In this document: piece by piece, positions 45,701 to 58,200 of the stretch | Layout: each line of letters begins with the position of its first letter | How positions within the stretch are numbered: the first letter of the stretch is position 1 | Source of the DNA: Plakobranchus ocellatus | Taxonomy: Eukaryota > Mollusca > Gastropoda > Plakobranchidae | Direction: 5' to 3' | Assembly (NCBI GenBank): GCA_019648995.1 | Contig: BLXT01003757.1 | Span: forward strand, 593,253-657,252 | Length of the DNA stretch: 64,000 nt | Notes under the pieces: generated by a model | Told to the model about the DNA's origin: nothing | Seen by the model: the letters and a program-made list of their open reading frames with translations, nothing else | The model's database searches: none | Made by a program: the position numbers and the translations under genes

Positions 45701-48700
45701 TGTTTTCTTTTTAAACCTGTTAATTCTGTATGTTCTTTATCATTAAAAAATTCAAAGGAATCCAGGGTTTAAGTTAAAAAAAAACCAAACAATTGAACAC
45801 TCTTTTAATGCTCTTTAAATATTGAAACGTAAAGAAAAAAAAATAATTTGAAACACTAATTGTTTTATGGTCAGATTTAGAAATTATTAAAAACATGATA
45901 AATCTATCACGCTAGGTCTTTCAAGGAGTTTTATAATTTACAATGGTAGGATAGGATTACATTTTACGTTTTCCAGAACAATCATCAATCTCTTTTCATA
46001 ACTGTTAAAAATGTTCTTATCATTTAACATAACCAGCAAAAATGTAATGTAAAATTCATAGTAATTTAGAGTTTGTAAATGAAACCTTGGACTTCTCACA
46101 TTTATACTCATGTGGCCTTCTGAAAATTGCCCAACAAACGTGTATGCTATAAAAATTTCAGAAGAGCATAACTTTTTTAAATACAGAGATACATCAAAAC
46201 TGATATTGACTTTCTAAGTATAAAAAGCTCTTTAAAGACATGTAAAAATGTCTTCATCTGTGAGCTTTTGCGGTTTTACGTTTATGCTAAACTATCTCCA
46301 ATAACGATATACTCCTTCACTAAAATGCTCATGGACCACTTTTCATGACCTATAAGACTATGATTGTGGCCGTTATCAAATATCTGATGAAAATGTAATC
46401 TTATGAGGGTTATGTGTAAATTTGTGATAAATAATTGGACCTCTAACATTTATATTTATTTACATATGACCAGCCGAAAAGGGCCCAATTAATTTTTGTG
46501 CCCAAAAAAATGTAAAAAAAAATTTTTGTGAATTCCATAATCGCCTTTTTTGAATGTTAAGGTACATTTTCAAAATTGATATCAACTTTTTAGGTATTAA
46601 AACCTAGTTTAGGACATCTAAAGAAGTTTTCATCTAGGGTTTTTTAAAATTTTGAATTTCACCCTTAACTGTTGCCAATTACTTTCTTGGGCCACATGAC
46701 TTTTTTCATCCTTCATTAGAAAATTGTGAATTAAAAAAAAGTGGACTCCTAACAATCCATTTGTATGATCCCATAAGGCTTTCATCAGGTAGACCCATTA
46801 AAAGTTTTTAGTCTGCGATCACATTGAGGTGTGACCCGCTTTTATTCCAATATCGACAAGGCAAAGGTCCATCCACTTGATCAGGCGCAACTGACCCTAA
46901 GTTGCGAGCATCGGTCAGGTGTGGAACGCCACTTGCATAACGGAATCATGTACGATACTGCGTTTCATTTGGCTCCTCTCAGACAATACTGCAGTTTAAT
47001 GGCTTTCGCATGATACTGCTTTTCAATTGACAGTTGGAAGGTAGCTTTCAACGATACTGCTCTTTTGAAAAATTCAATTGCATATATAGATAAAAAAATA
47101 TTTATCTTTTTTCAATTCTGTGAAGTTATGAACTAAATGTTCATGACATGCAAAAAAATAAAATGACATAATTTTTACCATTTACAAAAAGTTTGGATGA
47201 TTCAAGAGTTTGGGAGGTGAGATTAAGTGGATATGGTTTTGATCTTCAGTAAATTTCATGAAAAAGAAAGCTGCAAATGTGCAGCAGTCCTGCAAAATTA
47301 GTTGTGGTTTTGTATGTATGACTGACTTTAAATGAAAACCACAACCTTGAGGGGGGAAAACTGCTCACCTCCCTATATGGAGAACTTTCTTTGGACATGA
47401 AATAGACTTTCTGTACATAAAACATTTGGATAGTGATGCAGACATGCAACACGGCTCATTTTGTGAGATGGCAACACAACACAACTAGCATTTGAGCAAA
47501 TTGGTAAAAAATTTACAATTTCACACTTGTGACTCATTTGGAAGTTTAACAGCTGCAGTTTCACACATTTTTAAAAATATTTTTTTCTTTAAGGCTTCTA
47601 ACTGAGGATGACTTCAAACATCTCTATGGAGTTGATGAGGTGCACTTTTCTGACAAAGTGAGTAATATTTAGACCTAAACCAGTGGTTGGAATATTTCTT
47701 ATGTTGTCATGTATATTCTTGCCAAGCTGTAAAGCGTTTAGTTTTTAAAAGCAAATCTTTAAGTATGTTGTGCTTTGTGTTGTTTGTATTTTGACAAAGT
47801 ATAATAATCAATTACTTAACATATACTTTCAAATTCCATTTATAATGCAAATCAGAAGATAGGGGATAATTTTCTTGTATCATGATTTTTTCAAATATCA
47901 GATCTAGGAAATAAGAAAGTTATATCCTTTGTTCGTTTGAAGCAGAAAAAAGCATGATGGGCGTTTTTTGACTGAACACTAAAATTTTTTTCAACTTGAA
48001 ACAGCCAAAAAAGCTGAAGAAAACATTACAGTTTCTGAAACTGGAGATTGTCTGAACTGGGATTTTGCAGAATCACTTGTTAGCCTAAGCAAATTATTCA
48101 GGTTTAACTATTTTACCCATCGAGCAAAGATTCTGATTTTTTCCTCTTTTGGCCCTAGATCAATAATCAAATGAGCTCTTGCAATAAGCTATTTTTTCCT
48201 CATCCGATTTTTCTGTTTTTAACTTGAGTGAGAAAGAGAGTGCAAATCTGAGAATGAGATGTGGAGATAGATAGATAATTAGATAGATAATAGTTAAAGA
48301 AATAGCTTAAGTGGCACAGAGGTGATAGAAAGTTAAAACGCAAATAACTTGCAAACACAGTACACAAATTATTATACTCAAAGCATATTCTCGCGGGCAT
48401 TTAGTTATGGGTGTTTGTACACTTCATCCTTTTGACTTTATGAGCACAATCCTGAAACCATCTAATTCATGTTATCTCATCTGCACTCGTAATTTGGCAA
48501 AGACTGATTGCCTTCGTTGCTCTAGAAAGATTCTCCACCCCATGTGCGGGTACACACGCGCGTGCGTGCACACACACACAACGACCACCCACCACCCTCA
48601 CCACACCCTGTTTTTTTTTTAAACCAAAGTGTATATTTTCCCTTCTAAATCACTATCTGCGAAAAAAAAAGCAAAATTCCTTGATTTTATTCTCTTGCAT

Positions 48701-51700
48701 TTTCTGTTCTAGTTGACGCAAAAAGCTACTTTTAAAAATTGTTTACAGCAAAAAATATTTCTTAAAACTTAAGCAAATTTTTTACACTGATCAGATGTAG
48801 CACAATCATCCTTGAAACATTGACCCATTGATTCTCAACCGTTCTATGACAAAACAATTTATGGGGAACCAGCCAAATCACCCCCATTATGTTTTTTTCA
48901 CTTCAGGCAGATCATATCCTTTTTTTTTTGACGGACGTGGCGGGTCAAAGGATATTTAATTTTAGATACATTATTGTTGTTAGAGTCTTTGCAGGCAAAG
49001 TGTAATAAGTTTACACTACTTATAATCTCCAAACATCAAAATCTATACTTTCCTTTTTCATAGTAAACAGGTGTGAATATACCTTAAGAGTCCAAATGAG
49101 TTAGAAGTTTTATTTTGATCATATTAAACATTGATACATCCTGACACTTTATTTAATGGGGCTCTGTTTGCAATGATAAAAATTAGATAGATTAGATAAC
49201 TCCTTGACAAGATCTTGGGATTTATTAGTAAGTAGTGAAAAGAAGGTAAAAACCAACTTAAAATTCATTTTCTCAAATGTATGTGACACCATATTATGAG
49301 GAATGATCTCAAGACACAGGTACTGGCATTTTTCTATATTTCAAAAATGAGCCTGAGATTAAGTGCTTTAGAGGCAGGTAATTTTTGAAAAAATTTTTAA
49401 GCAAAATAGCTCTTGTTAAATGGACTGTGAAGGGCTTAACAAAAATGCCAACTTTTATTGTATTTTTACTTTTCTTCTCCAGATTGCTGAAGTTCTTAAA
49501 TCCAAAAATCCAAGTGTTTTATTGACCTTGGTATGTATATTTCTGCAAATTTAGTTATAAAATGGATCTATTTAAAACTTTTCTTATTTTTTTCAATGTG
49601 GTTAAAAAAAAGTATTGTGGAATAAAACTAATATTAATGATGTAATATTTTTAAATTCTATGCGGTATGGAAATGTGTGCGTTTCAAAAAGTAAAAGGCT
49701 TTTAAAAATATTTTCTTGTCGACAGTGCAGAAATGGGGTGTTGTAGCATAATGTAATTGGGCTAAAGGCATGCCTAACTGATATTTGTTGTTACCTTAAG
49801 TCCTCATGAATTGACAGTGGCACACCAATGGAAAAATCAGTTGATTAGCCAAGATCCTTGCCGAAAAAGTGCAGTCAATCCTATGACAAAGGTTTCACTC
49901 GTCAAGGTCAAATTTATTTGTTTCAAAAGCGATGATGTTGCAATTTGTCACTGGTCACATGAAGATATTTCTTCTGTCTTCTGCCATCTCTTGGTAATAA
50001 ATGAAGCTAAGAAACAAATCTATTCTGATGCTAGAGATGAATGATACAAAAAGTGTCACTCGGCAGAACGAAACACTGCACCTCCATTTAATGGTTGTTA
50101 TTTGAAGCCTTTATATAACTCAGTAATAACTACAACTTTTTTTCTTGTCTTAAAGTGTCGTTATAGCAAAAGTTATTGTTGTTCCCTGAAAAGGGATTTA
50201 AAAAGATTTTCATTGTTACCTCCCCTGCAATAAGTGATGTTTAACGAGACCTTAGCATAAGCACAATAATAATTTCCCTTTTATTTATTGGTGTAGTTGT
50301 AGTAAAGAATCTCTAATGTAGATCAATTAACAGGGATGGGAAGGGCGAAGAGGGTAATGAATACACTCAAGTCAGTGGTCATTGGCTAAATTCTGTGCCT
50401 GGGTTGTTCATCTAGTCACTAGGATGATGCTTTCCTTCCCTCTATCCCTCTTTTTCTCTAGTTTGTGGATGTAGGCCTCGTGATTCTCCATCCTCTTGCT
50501 TGTAATGTTACGTAACGTTCTTCACCTGCTTGACACATTGACAACCCATCCCTATTCCAAGTGTTCACTACCTTTTCGATGTTTTTGCCTCTCTTTTTCT
50601 TTGTTTAAATTTCCAGATTTTGTTATCGTTATAACCGAGGGAAGCAGGTCCTATACTCGTTATTTCCAAAATAAATTATATGCCCTTAATCAATATAAAA
50701 ATGGGACTCTTTAAAAATCTCATTATAGCAATAGTTGTCATTATTCAAGTTGTCCTTAAGAATGGGTGCCACTGTATTGCAGTGTCCATCCCTCAATCCT
50801 CTAATTTTCCTCATTGCGTGTTATCAGTTATGGAGCTTGCCCTCGTAACAATATTTTGAAGATGTTAAAATAACTTTGATCTTTGTTGTCTAAGAAGCAT
50901 TTTGTGTTGAAAATAAGCCCGCCTGAAACCTTGCATATCTTTGTTGCTTAGAAAGACATTTGACTTGCAGTCAAAACATGTCTAGAATCTTTAAATGTGG
51001 TAGATGCAATATTAAAAATTGTTGATCCAAAGGACAATTGTCTTTGGGATTGTCTTTCTTGATAGCTTTAGTGTTCAGGGAGCTTAGAATTTTGGAATGT
51101 GGATTTCACAAATTGTGCTTAGCCTTTATGGTATGCTAGAACGTTAACCCTTTCACCTATTGCTGTACTGAACATATTACTACCTGAACTTAGATACCTC
51201 TGAAGAAAAGCGAGGAAAATGTTAAGTGTTACTATGAATTTCATGTGGTGATGTATTTTCTGTTACATATTGGTCAATAAAAATATACATTTTCAGAAAG
51301 AGGAATGGTTGCCTGTATAAACAAAAGTGAGTTTGCGAAGATAAAATGATATAGAAAATGATAATATTAATTCACACACACACACACTATATGCCAACTG
51401 ACCTTGTATCATGTGAGTCCTTTATTTTCTTGTTTGAAATTGTAATCCAGTATGTCAAGAATGACTTAGTGCTGTCTAGTTAATAGATCTAGTAGAACAC
51501 TGCCAGTAACAATGCATTTGTTCAAATAAACTAAAGAACACATATCACTCCAAGTGTTGCCAAGAAATTGAATGAAAAGTTTATCAGTTTGAATCAAGAA
51601 TTTCAGAACAGTCATTTGATTTCCTCAATTATTAAGATCTACAAGCTCTCTAACATCAATAGTCTATCTCTCAGCGATCTCTGCAAGCTCTCTACAACAA

Positions 51701-52153
51701 TCTCACAAACAATCTTATATACCCACAGCCCACAGCTTCTAGAGACTACTAGTTATTCAATCTATAGGCTAATTAGTCAATACAAAACAAACAAGTCATT
51801 CTAGAATAAAGCCCAAATAGACACCCATAGATCGCCAGTATACTGGCGATGTTGAGTTTTGGCGTAATAGTAATATTGCAGGTATACGGGCAATATAAAG
51901 GTGAAAGAGTTAAGAGGAAGAGATTAGATGCAGACTGTAATGGGCCATATCTATTACATTTGAAATGGAGGATACGGTTGTCATTTTGTTAAGGACAATT
52001 CTTCATTTACGCTAACTTTCAAAGCAGAATCAGGGTGAAACGTAAATTTGTCATTTATCAGTGATCATGTCTAATAGATTTATAGAAACTTAGATTTTCT
52101 TTTGCATCTATTTAAGGCCAATTTAGTCAGTTATTATTGTTTAAGCAATTTAG

Positions 52154-52223
<70 letters not shown>

Positions 52224-55200
52224 GTGTGTGTATTATTTTTTTTCCATGTATTTCTCTGGATTTACAACACAATAGTTCACTTTTAAAGAAATGAGATTGA
52301 AATTGTGAAAAAGATCCATTTTTCCCATCCTTTTTGTTTGCAACTTACCTTTCACTACTGGTGATTTCCAATGTCAGTCCTCTAAAGAAATTGTTATTAT
52401 CATTTTAATCTATAGCATGGCTTGAACACTGACAGTGGAAAATACAGCATGGAGGCAGTATTTGAAGGAATTGCAAAGTGAGTGCAACAGCCACAAAACA
52501 AAAACATAAAAAAACCCCAAAGAAATTAAACCTACAGAGGAAAAAGAAATTAAAGCGAACAGCTTCTCTGTCTGGGTTGCTCCAGCGAAAACTAATGCTG
52601 AAGATGAAAACTTTGATATATTTTTGCTTGTCCATGTGTCTTTTCACCACTTCTGCCAGAGCCAACTGAAAAACAGTATCATCAGTGTTAGTCTATAGTC
52701 GATGCTTCTTTTCATTTGGCTATGGCAGTCTTGCATCTAAAACACAAACACACATGAGATCCATCCATGCAAATGATGTTTATGCAGTTTTTAAAAAATA
52801 TATCGGACAGATGTTAACAAAGGTTTGTAGCAATGACCAGCTAATAATTTATTTTGTGGCTCAGACAATTAAGATGTATTGCCCTAAATCTTAGGGAAAG
52901 TCGTCTGTTTAAACACCACACTAATATACCTTTGCCTTTTGATCTGTGAATGTATGATTCTCTTTCCTTTTCTCTCTCTCACTGTCTGTGTCTCTCTCTC
53001 TCTCATTCTCTTTTCTCGCTCCTTTATCTTTCTTTCGATCTCTCTCTCTCTTGCTCCTCTCTCTCTCTCTCTCCTCTTTCATCTCTCCTCCCTTCTTCAC
53101 CCCCTCCTTTTATTTAAATATTTCGTCGTTTTGTGTTGCTTTGTCATGAAAACAATATGTAGAAGGCAATGACATGAAACTTACAGTTGCACTTTCCTGC
53201 CATGCATCCTTTATTATTCCATTGATGAAGCTGATAGCTTACAGTGAAGCAAACAATTTAAATTAGAATTCACTGATGGTAACACTTTTCCTCTTTACTT
53301 AACTATAATTCAGTGGCTCCTGCATTCTTTTATTTCTAAATTTTATAGTGTAGTGTTGGTAGTGCTTCCTGAATAGTTATCTTGCCCTCTTGCATTTAAA
53401 GTATATATACAATATATGTTGCATCTTTTATTTGAAAAAACTTTTTTCATATATATGTAAAACACCATTGTGATGATGATTTTTCAGCTTTACTGTGAAT
53501 AATGAGCATCTTCATCCCGAGATTTCAGAATGGTGAGTGTGATTCTTTCCTTCTTTTCATGAAATTGCTTTTCCTTTAAAAAGCACTATTATAGAGGCAG
53601 AGCTTTCCTGATTTTTTTATGATGATGAAAAATAGTATCTATGAAATACCGTGTGTGGAAATAGATGTTAATATGAGAAGATAAATATAAAATTTCAAAT
53701 AAATACCAGATGTAGAAACAGATGTGAAAATGAGAAAATAAAGATATTTTTGTAACTATTAGAACAACAATAAAAGTAAACAACACAATTTATTTGGCTA
53801 ATACATTTTGACATTGAATGTGAGTTTCAATTTTTTTGTGTGTGCGTGCTGAGACTAGTCTTAATAAGTGATTGATAATTTGTTTATAGTGTAAGACATT
53901 TTAAAGTAAACTGGGGAAAAAAAATACAACCACATAAAATTTTCTTCATGCAAACTATGTTTTCTGGATTATTTATTTATGTAAAGTTAACATGTGAGTT
54001 TCAATTTTTTTGTGTGTGCGTGCTGAGACTAGTCTTAATAAGTGATTGATAATTTGTTTATAGTGTAAGACATTTTAAAGTGAACTGGGAAAAAAAAATA
54101 CAACCACATAAAATTTTCTTCATGCAAACTATGTTTTCTGGATTATTTATTTATGTAAAGTTAGCATGGAAGAGTTGGTTCAGTGAAACAATAGTTTAAA
54201 AGATGCAAAATGAGCTGCATCTATAATTGGACATGTCAAGAGATCTGTACACTTGGTCTTTGAAACTTGGAAATATTTAATGCAATTAGCTGTCATTTTT
54301 TTTATGTAGCCTATGAAAATAAATAATGTGAAGTCTGCTCAACACCAGCTTTTTTAAAGTAAAACATTCTTTTAGGTATCAAAGGTGGAAGCAAGTATAA
54401 AATGATGAAGAAGATTGTAAAATAGGACTGTAAGGAATGATTCTTTTTATGTAAAACTTTAAGTAGTTTAACTTTAAAATCCATGCATTATAATTAATTA
54501 CGTACAACTGCGTTTTTCTCTAAAATGTTTCAAGAGCAATGAGTGTTGAAGCATTTTTGATGCGACAACTAGCAAAGAGTAATAGTTTTTAAATCAAGCT
54601 GTGCTGTTCCAGTTTGTGATTTTTTTCCTTTTTCATGCTTCCAGCCGAGTGTTTAAGTCTGACTTGGAGTTACAAGCACTTAGATATGCTTGCAAGATTA
54701 GCAGTGATGCTCACATAGAGGTTAGTGTTGCATGACACTGTATAATGGCTTCAGCTTGCAGAGAATCTCCTACATTTTGTATGATTCCAGTTTTTTTTAC
54801 TTTAGAAAATATAGAATTATATTTCTAGTTTTTTTTTAAATTCCTTTACTCACATCTCTTATAAACTATTTTTTTTCACGCCCAATCCTCATTGAAAGAA
54901 AAAAAAATGCATTTTCTACAAATGTTTGTTTGTACGAGGGCAGGCTGAATTGAATATTTGCAGCAGAACATCCCTCAGCTGCCAAAAACTCGATAACAGA
55001 GCGCTGTTTGATGAGAAGGTCATTGGACGTCGCCATTGTCTCATAAACATGGCTACCCCATCACGTGTTGCGCATCACTGCATTATGAGTACAAATGACC
55101 TCACACAAACTTGTTGTTCTAGTTAAGCCTAGAAAAATGGTTCGAGAGTATATGTATGAAATTTTAGGTCGATGTGATGAAAATCGACTGAGTTATTAGC

Positions 55201-58200
55201 AAACGGAACTTAAATATCAGCCTGCCCTCGTACTACAATACATATATGAGTATTTTTTTGTTAATCAGCAAGTTTTGAAATTTTCAAGATATGTAGTACA
55301 ATTATATCTATAACAAAAACTTTAAATAATAATTAGAAAATATGAAATGTGTTAACCATATAATCTGATTTTATTCCTTTGCAGGTTATGAAAAATGTTC
55401 GACCTGGGATGTATGAGTACCAAGCCGAAAGGTAAATGTTGAGGTTCTGAGTAGAATAGAATCATGTTTGATTCAGCAAGGTTTAATCAGCCTTAAAATA
55501 TAAGAGCATATTGCGGCAGTCTGACTTTAGGACCTGGTTTTCTTAAGTGATGGCCATTTGAACATTAATTTTATGTTGTTCTCCACTGTGCTAAAACACA
55601 TCTCCAGGAAGAAATCGAAAGTGGAGATTTGGATGTATAATCATGTTTACATTGAGGAAATAGATTTGTCTCCAAATCAGTCTGAGCTTGTACCATAATC
55701 GATCTCTCATGGATGCTGTCATAAATACATTAACATAGTTGTTTACCACACTGTGTAAAATCAAACAAAAGCATGCACAAACAATCCTATGCTCAAAGAT
55801 GAGGCATGCACATTCAAATTACTATTCGATGGTGTGAGCAATGAATTAGGAAAGAAAAATTCAAACTTTAGCTTAACTCCATCAGCAATACCTCATTTGA
55901 TAACATCCAAAATTGTATTATAAATTACATGACCTTTTTTTTTTTTTTTTTTTTAATTAGATAACAATTTCTCAGGGCATGGGAATGAAAGCAGCCTTTT
56001 GATAAATTTCACATCTGGAAAAACTTCAAGCTATTCCATTAAAACAAAAAAAAAATTAAAACTGCAACGCATTTATTACACATTTTTATCAGGCTGTATA
56101 GTCCTAGCAATGAGGAGCGGTGGCTCATCTGGTAGGGCAGTTGGCTACTATCCAAGAGGTCCGGGGTTCGATTCCCAGTCCGGGCCAAGTCAGATTTTCA
56201 TTGCTCCTCTGTGTCCACCCAGCACTAAATGGGTAGCTAGATCTCTGAAGATCCGGCGAAAGTAAAGGCGGCGAGGAAAGCAATGGCAAACTACCTCAAA
56301 ATGCCGTATGCCAAGAACAATCAGGACCCTACTCCTGGTTCCCCGACGCTTAGACTAAGCATGGGACCCACTTTATAGTCCTAGCAATTTTTTTTTTATT
56401 CATAGCCAAGTACAAAACAATCTTGAGTTGAAATTTGGTATAGCCCATCTATTTGAGAAGAAGTTTCAATATTTTAAGCATTATTTTGTTATTTTACACT
56501 ATTCTTACTATTTAATTATAATTATATATTGTGGATTTATGTTTTATCATAACATTTCAAGTTATCTCATAAACTTAAAGACTATCTGTAAAAAATAAGC
56601 TTACTCAAAATCTGGAAATAGAACTCACTTGATGCCTCTCTACAAAAAAGTCTTCTAAAAGTTTCAAAATAGAATCCACTTGAAGCCGATCTATAAGAAG
56701 TAAGTTTACTCAAAATCTTGAATTAGAATTCACTTGAAGCCATGTGTAAAAATAAAATTTACTCTAGTTTTGAAATAGAATCCTCTGACAATCCAATTCT
56801 TTTGGGATCGGTGAGCATATTACATTTTGATGCATGACAGCCAGCATGACTAGATAGTAATAAAATATGCTGTGTTCTCAAGGCAAATACCCCTAAGCAA
56901 CTTGTTTTATTTGCTTACGCACAAGTTTACCGCAGATGTGAGCTGTCAAAAATTTGAATCACACTTGTACATAGAAGAGATGTGTGTAGAACAAAGAGAT
57001 TAAAGAAATGTAAATAGAGATAGATGGTAAGTTATCAATCGCATTGAAAGCTATAATAGCTGGAAAATACTAGATAATATTTGTTAACTTTTTGAGAATT
57101 TGAGCTTGGAAATTGAAGCTAAAGACATATGCTCTCAGACTTTGAAAGTGAAGGAGGAGAAAAGTTTTAACTAAGCGTTTCAATGTGTAATTGAAATAAA
57201 AGGGCAAAGAAACTGTATTAAATTTTGAATTTTTGAGAACTCATGCATCTCAACTGTTCGTTTTTTTCTCTTAAGTTTCTTTTGAAGAGCTTGCAACAAA
57301 TCGTTGAGTTTCCTCCCATTTGTTCACAGCCTCTTCCACCATCATTGCCGCTTTGTGGGTGAGGCGCGGATGATCAGTTACTCAATATGTATATGCGGAA
57401 GGTAGATATCACATAAAATACATACTATTATCAAACCATTTCATCTCTCTAACCTGCACACATGAAACAGTCTTTGTTGCATACTTTCCTTTCCCAGTAT
57501 TTTCCGTCATTATTGTTACTTTACCGGTGGATTGAGGATGATGGGTTATACATGCATCTGTGGAACGTAAGTATAATTTGTTATTCTCAAAATAATAAAA
57601 GTAAAATATGACATGAGACCCCTCACAATGAATCGGATGTTGGAGAGAGTAACAAAAAAAAACTTGAAATTCTTATATCTTGGCATATTATCAATATATT
57701 TTACCAGTACAAGGCATTTATATCTATGTATATTTTCATATATATGCACACACTTTTTTATAAAATAGATATATATACATATCTTCTGACTGCTGTTGAA
57801 GCTCATTTCATGGTTTGCCAGCCTTCATGCAATTCATCATCTACTGTCCCTCCACCATAAACCTCAGGTCCTCTTGGTCCTCTTGGTCTGTCTCTTTTCT
57901 TCTGATTGCAACTTTAGACAAGAGGGGATGACAATGCTTGTTCATCCAGGGAACATGTTCCAACCATCTTCAGTGTCTCTTTTGGACCTCTTACAAAATG
58001 CTGATACTGGATTCCTAGTAATATTTTTTCATTTGGCAATCTTGTTTGTATATCTCAAAAATTTTCAAAGCAGCAATACACAACACAGAAAGACCGAAAG
58101 GAAAAAAAAAATATTTGAATTAAAGCGATAAAGCTCTGCATTTGCCAATAAATGTAAAAACTTACTGGTCTCTAAGATTTTTTTCAGAATTTTTTTTTTC

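Noticed and set aside
57795-57860. Third alternative PEPD exon 10 ([14 protein letters not shown])
   Set aside because: Starts after an AG and superficially resembles SLFHHHC, but has no CICG end and no suitable donor; better explained as a LINE tail in reverse.
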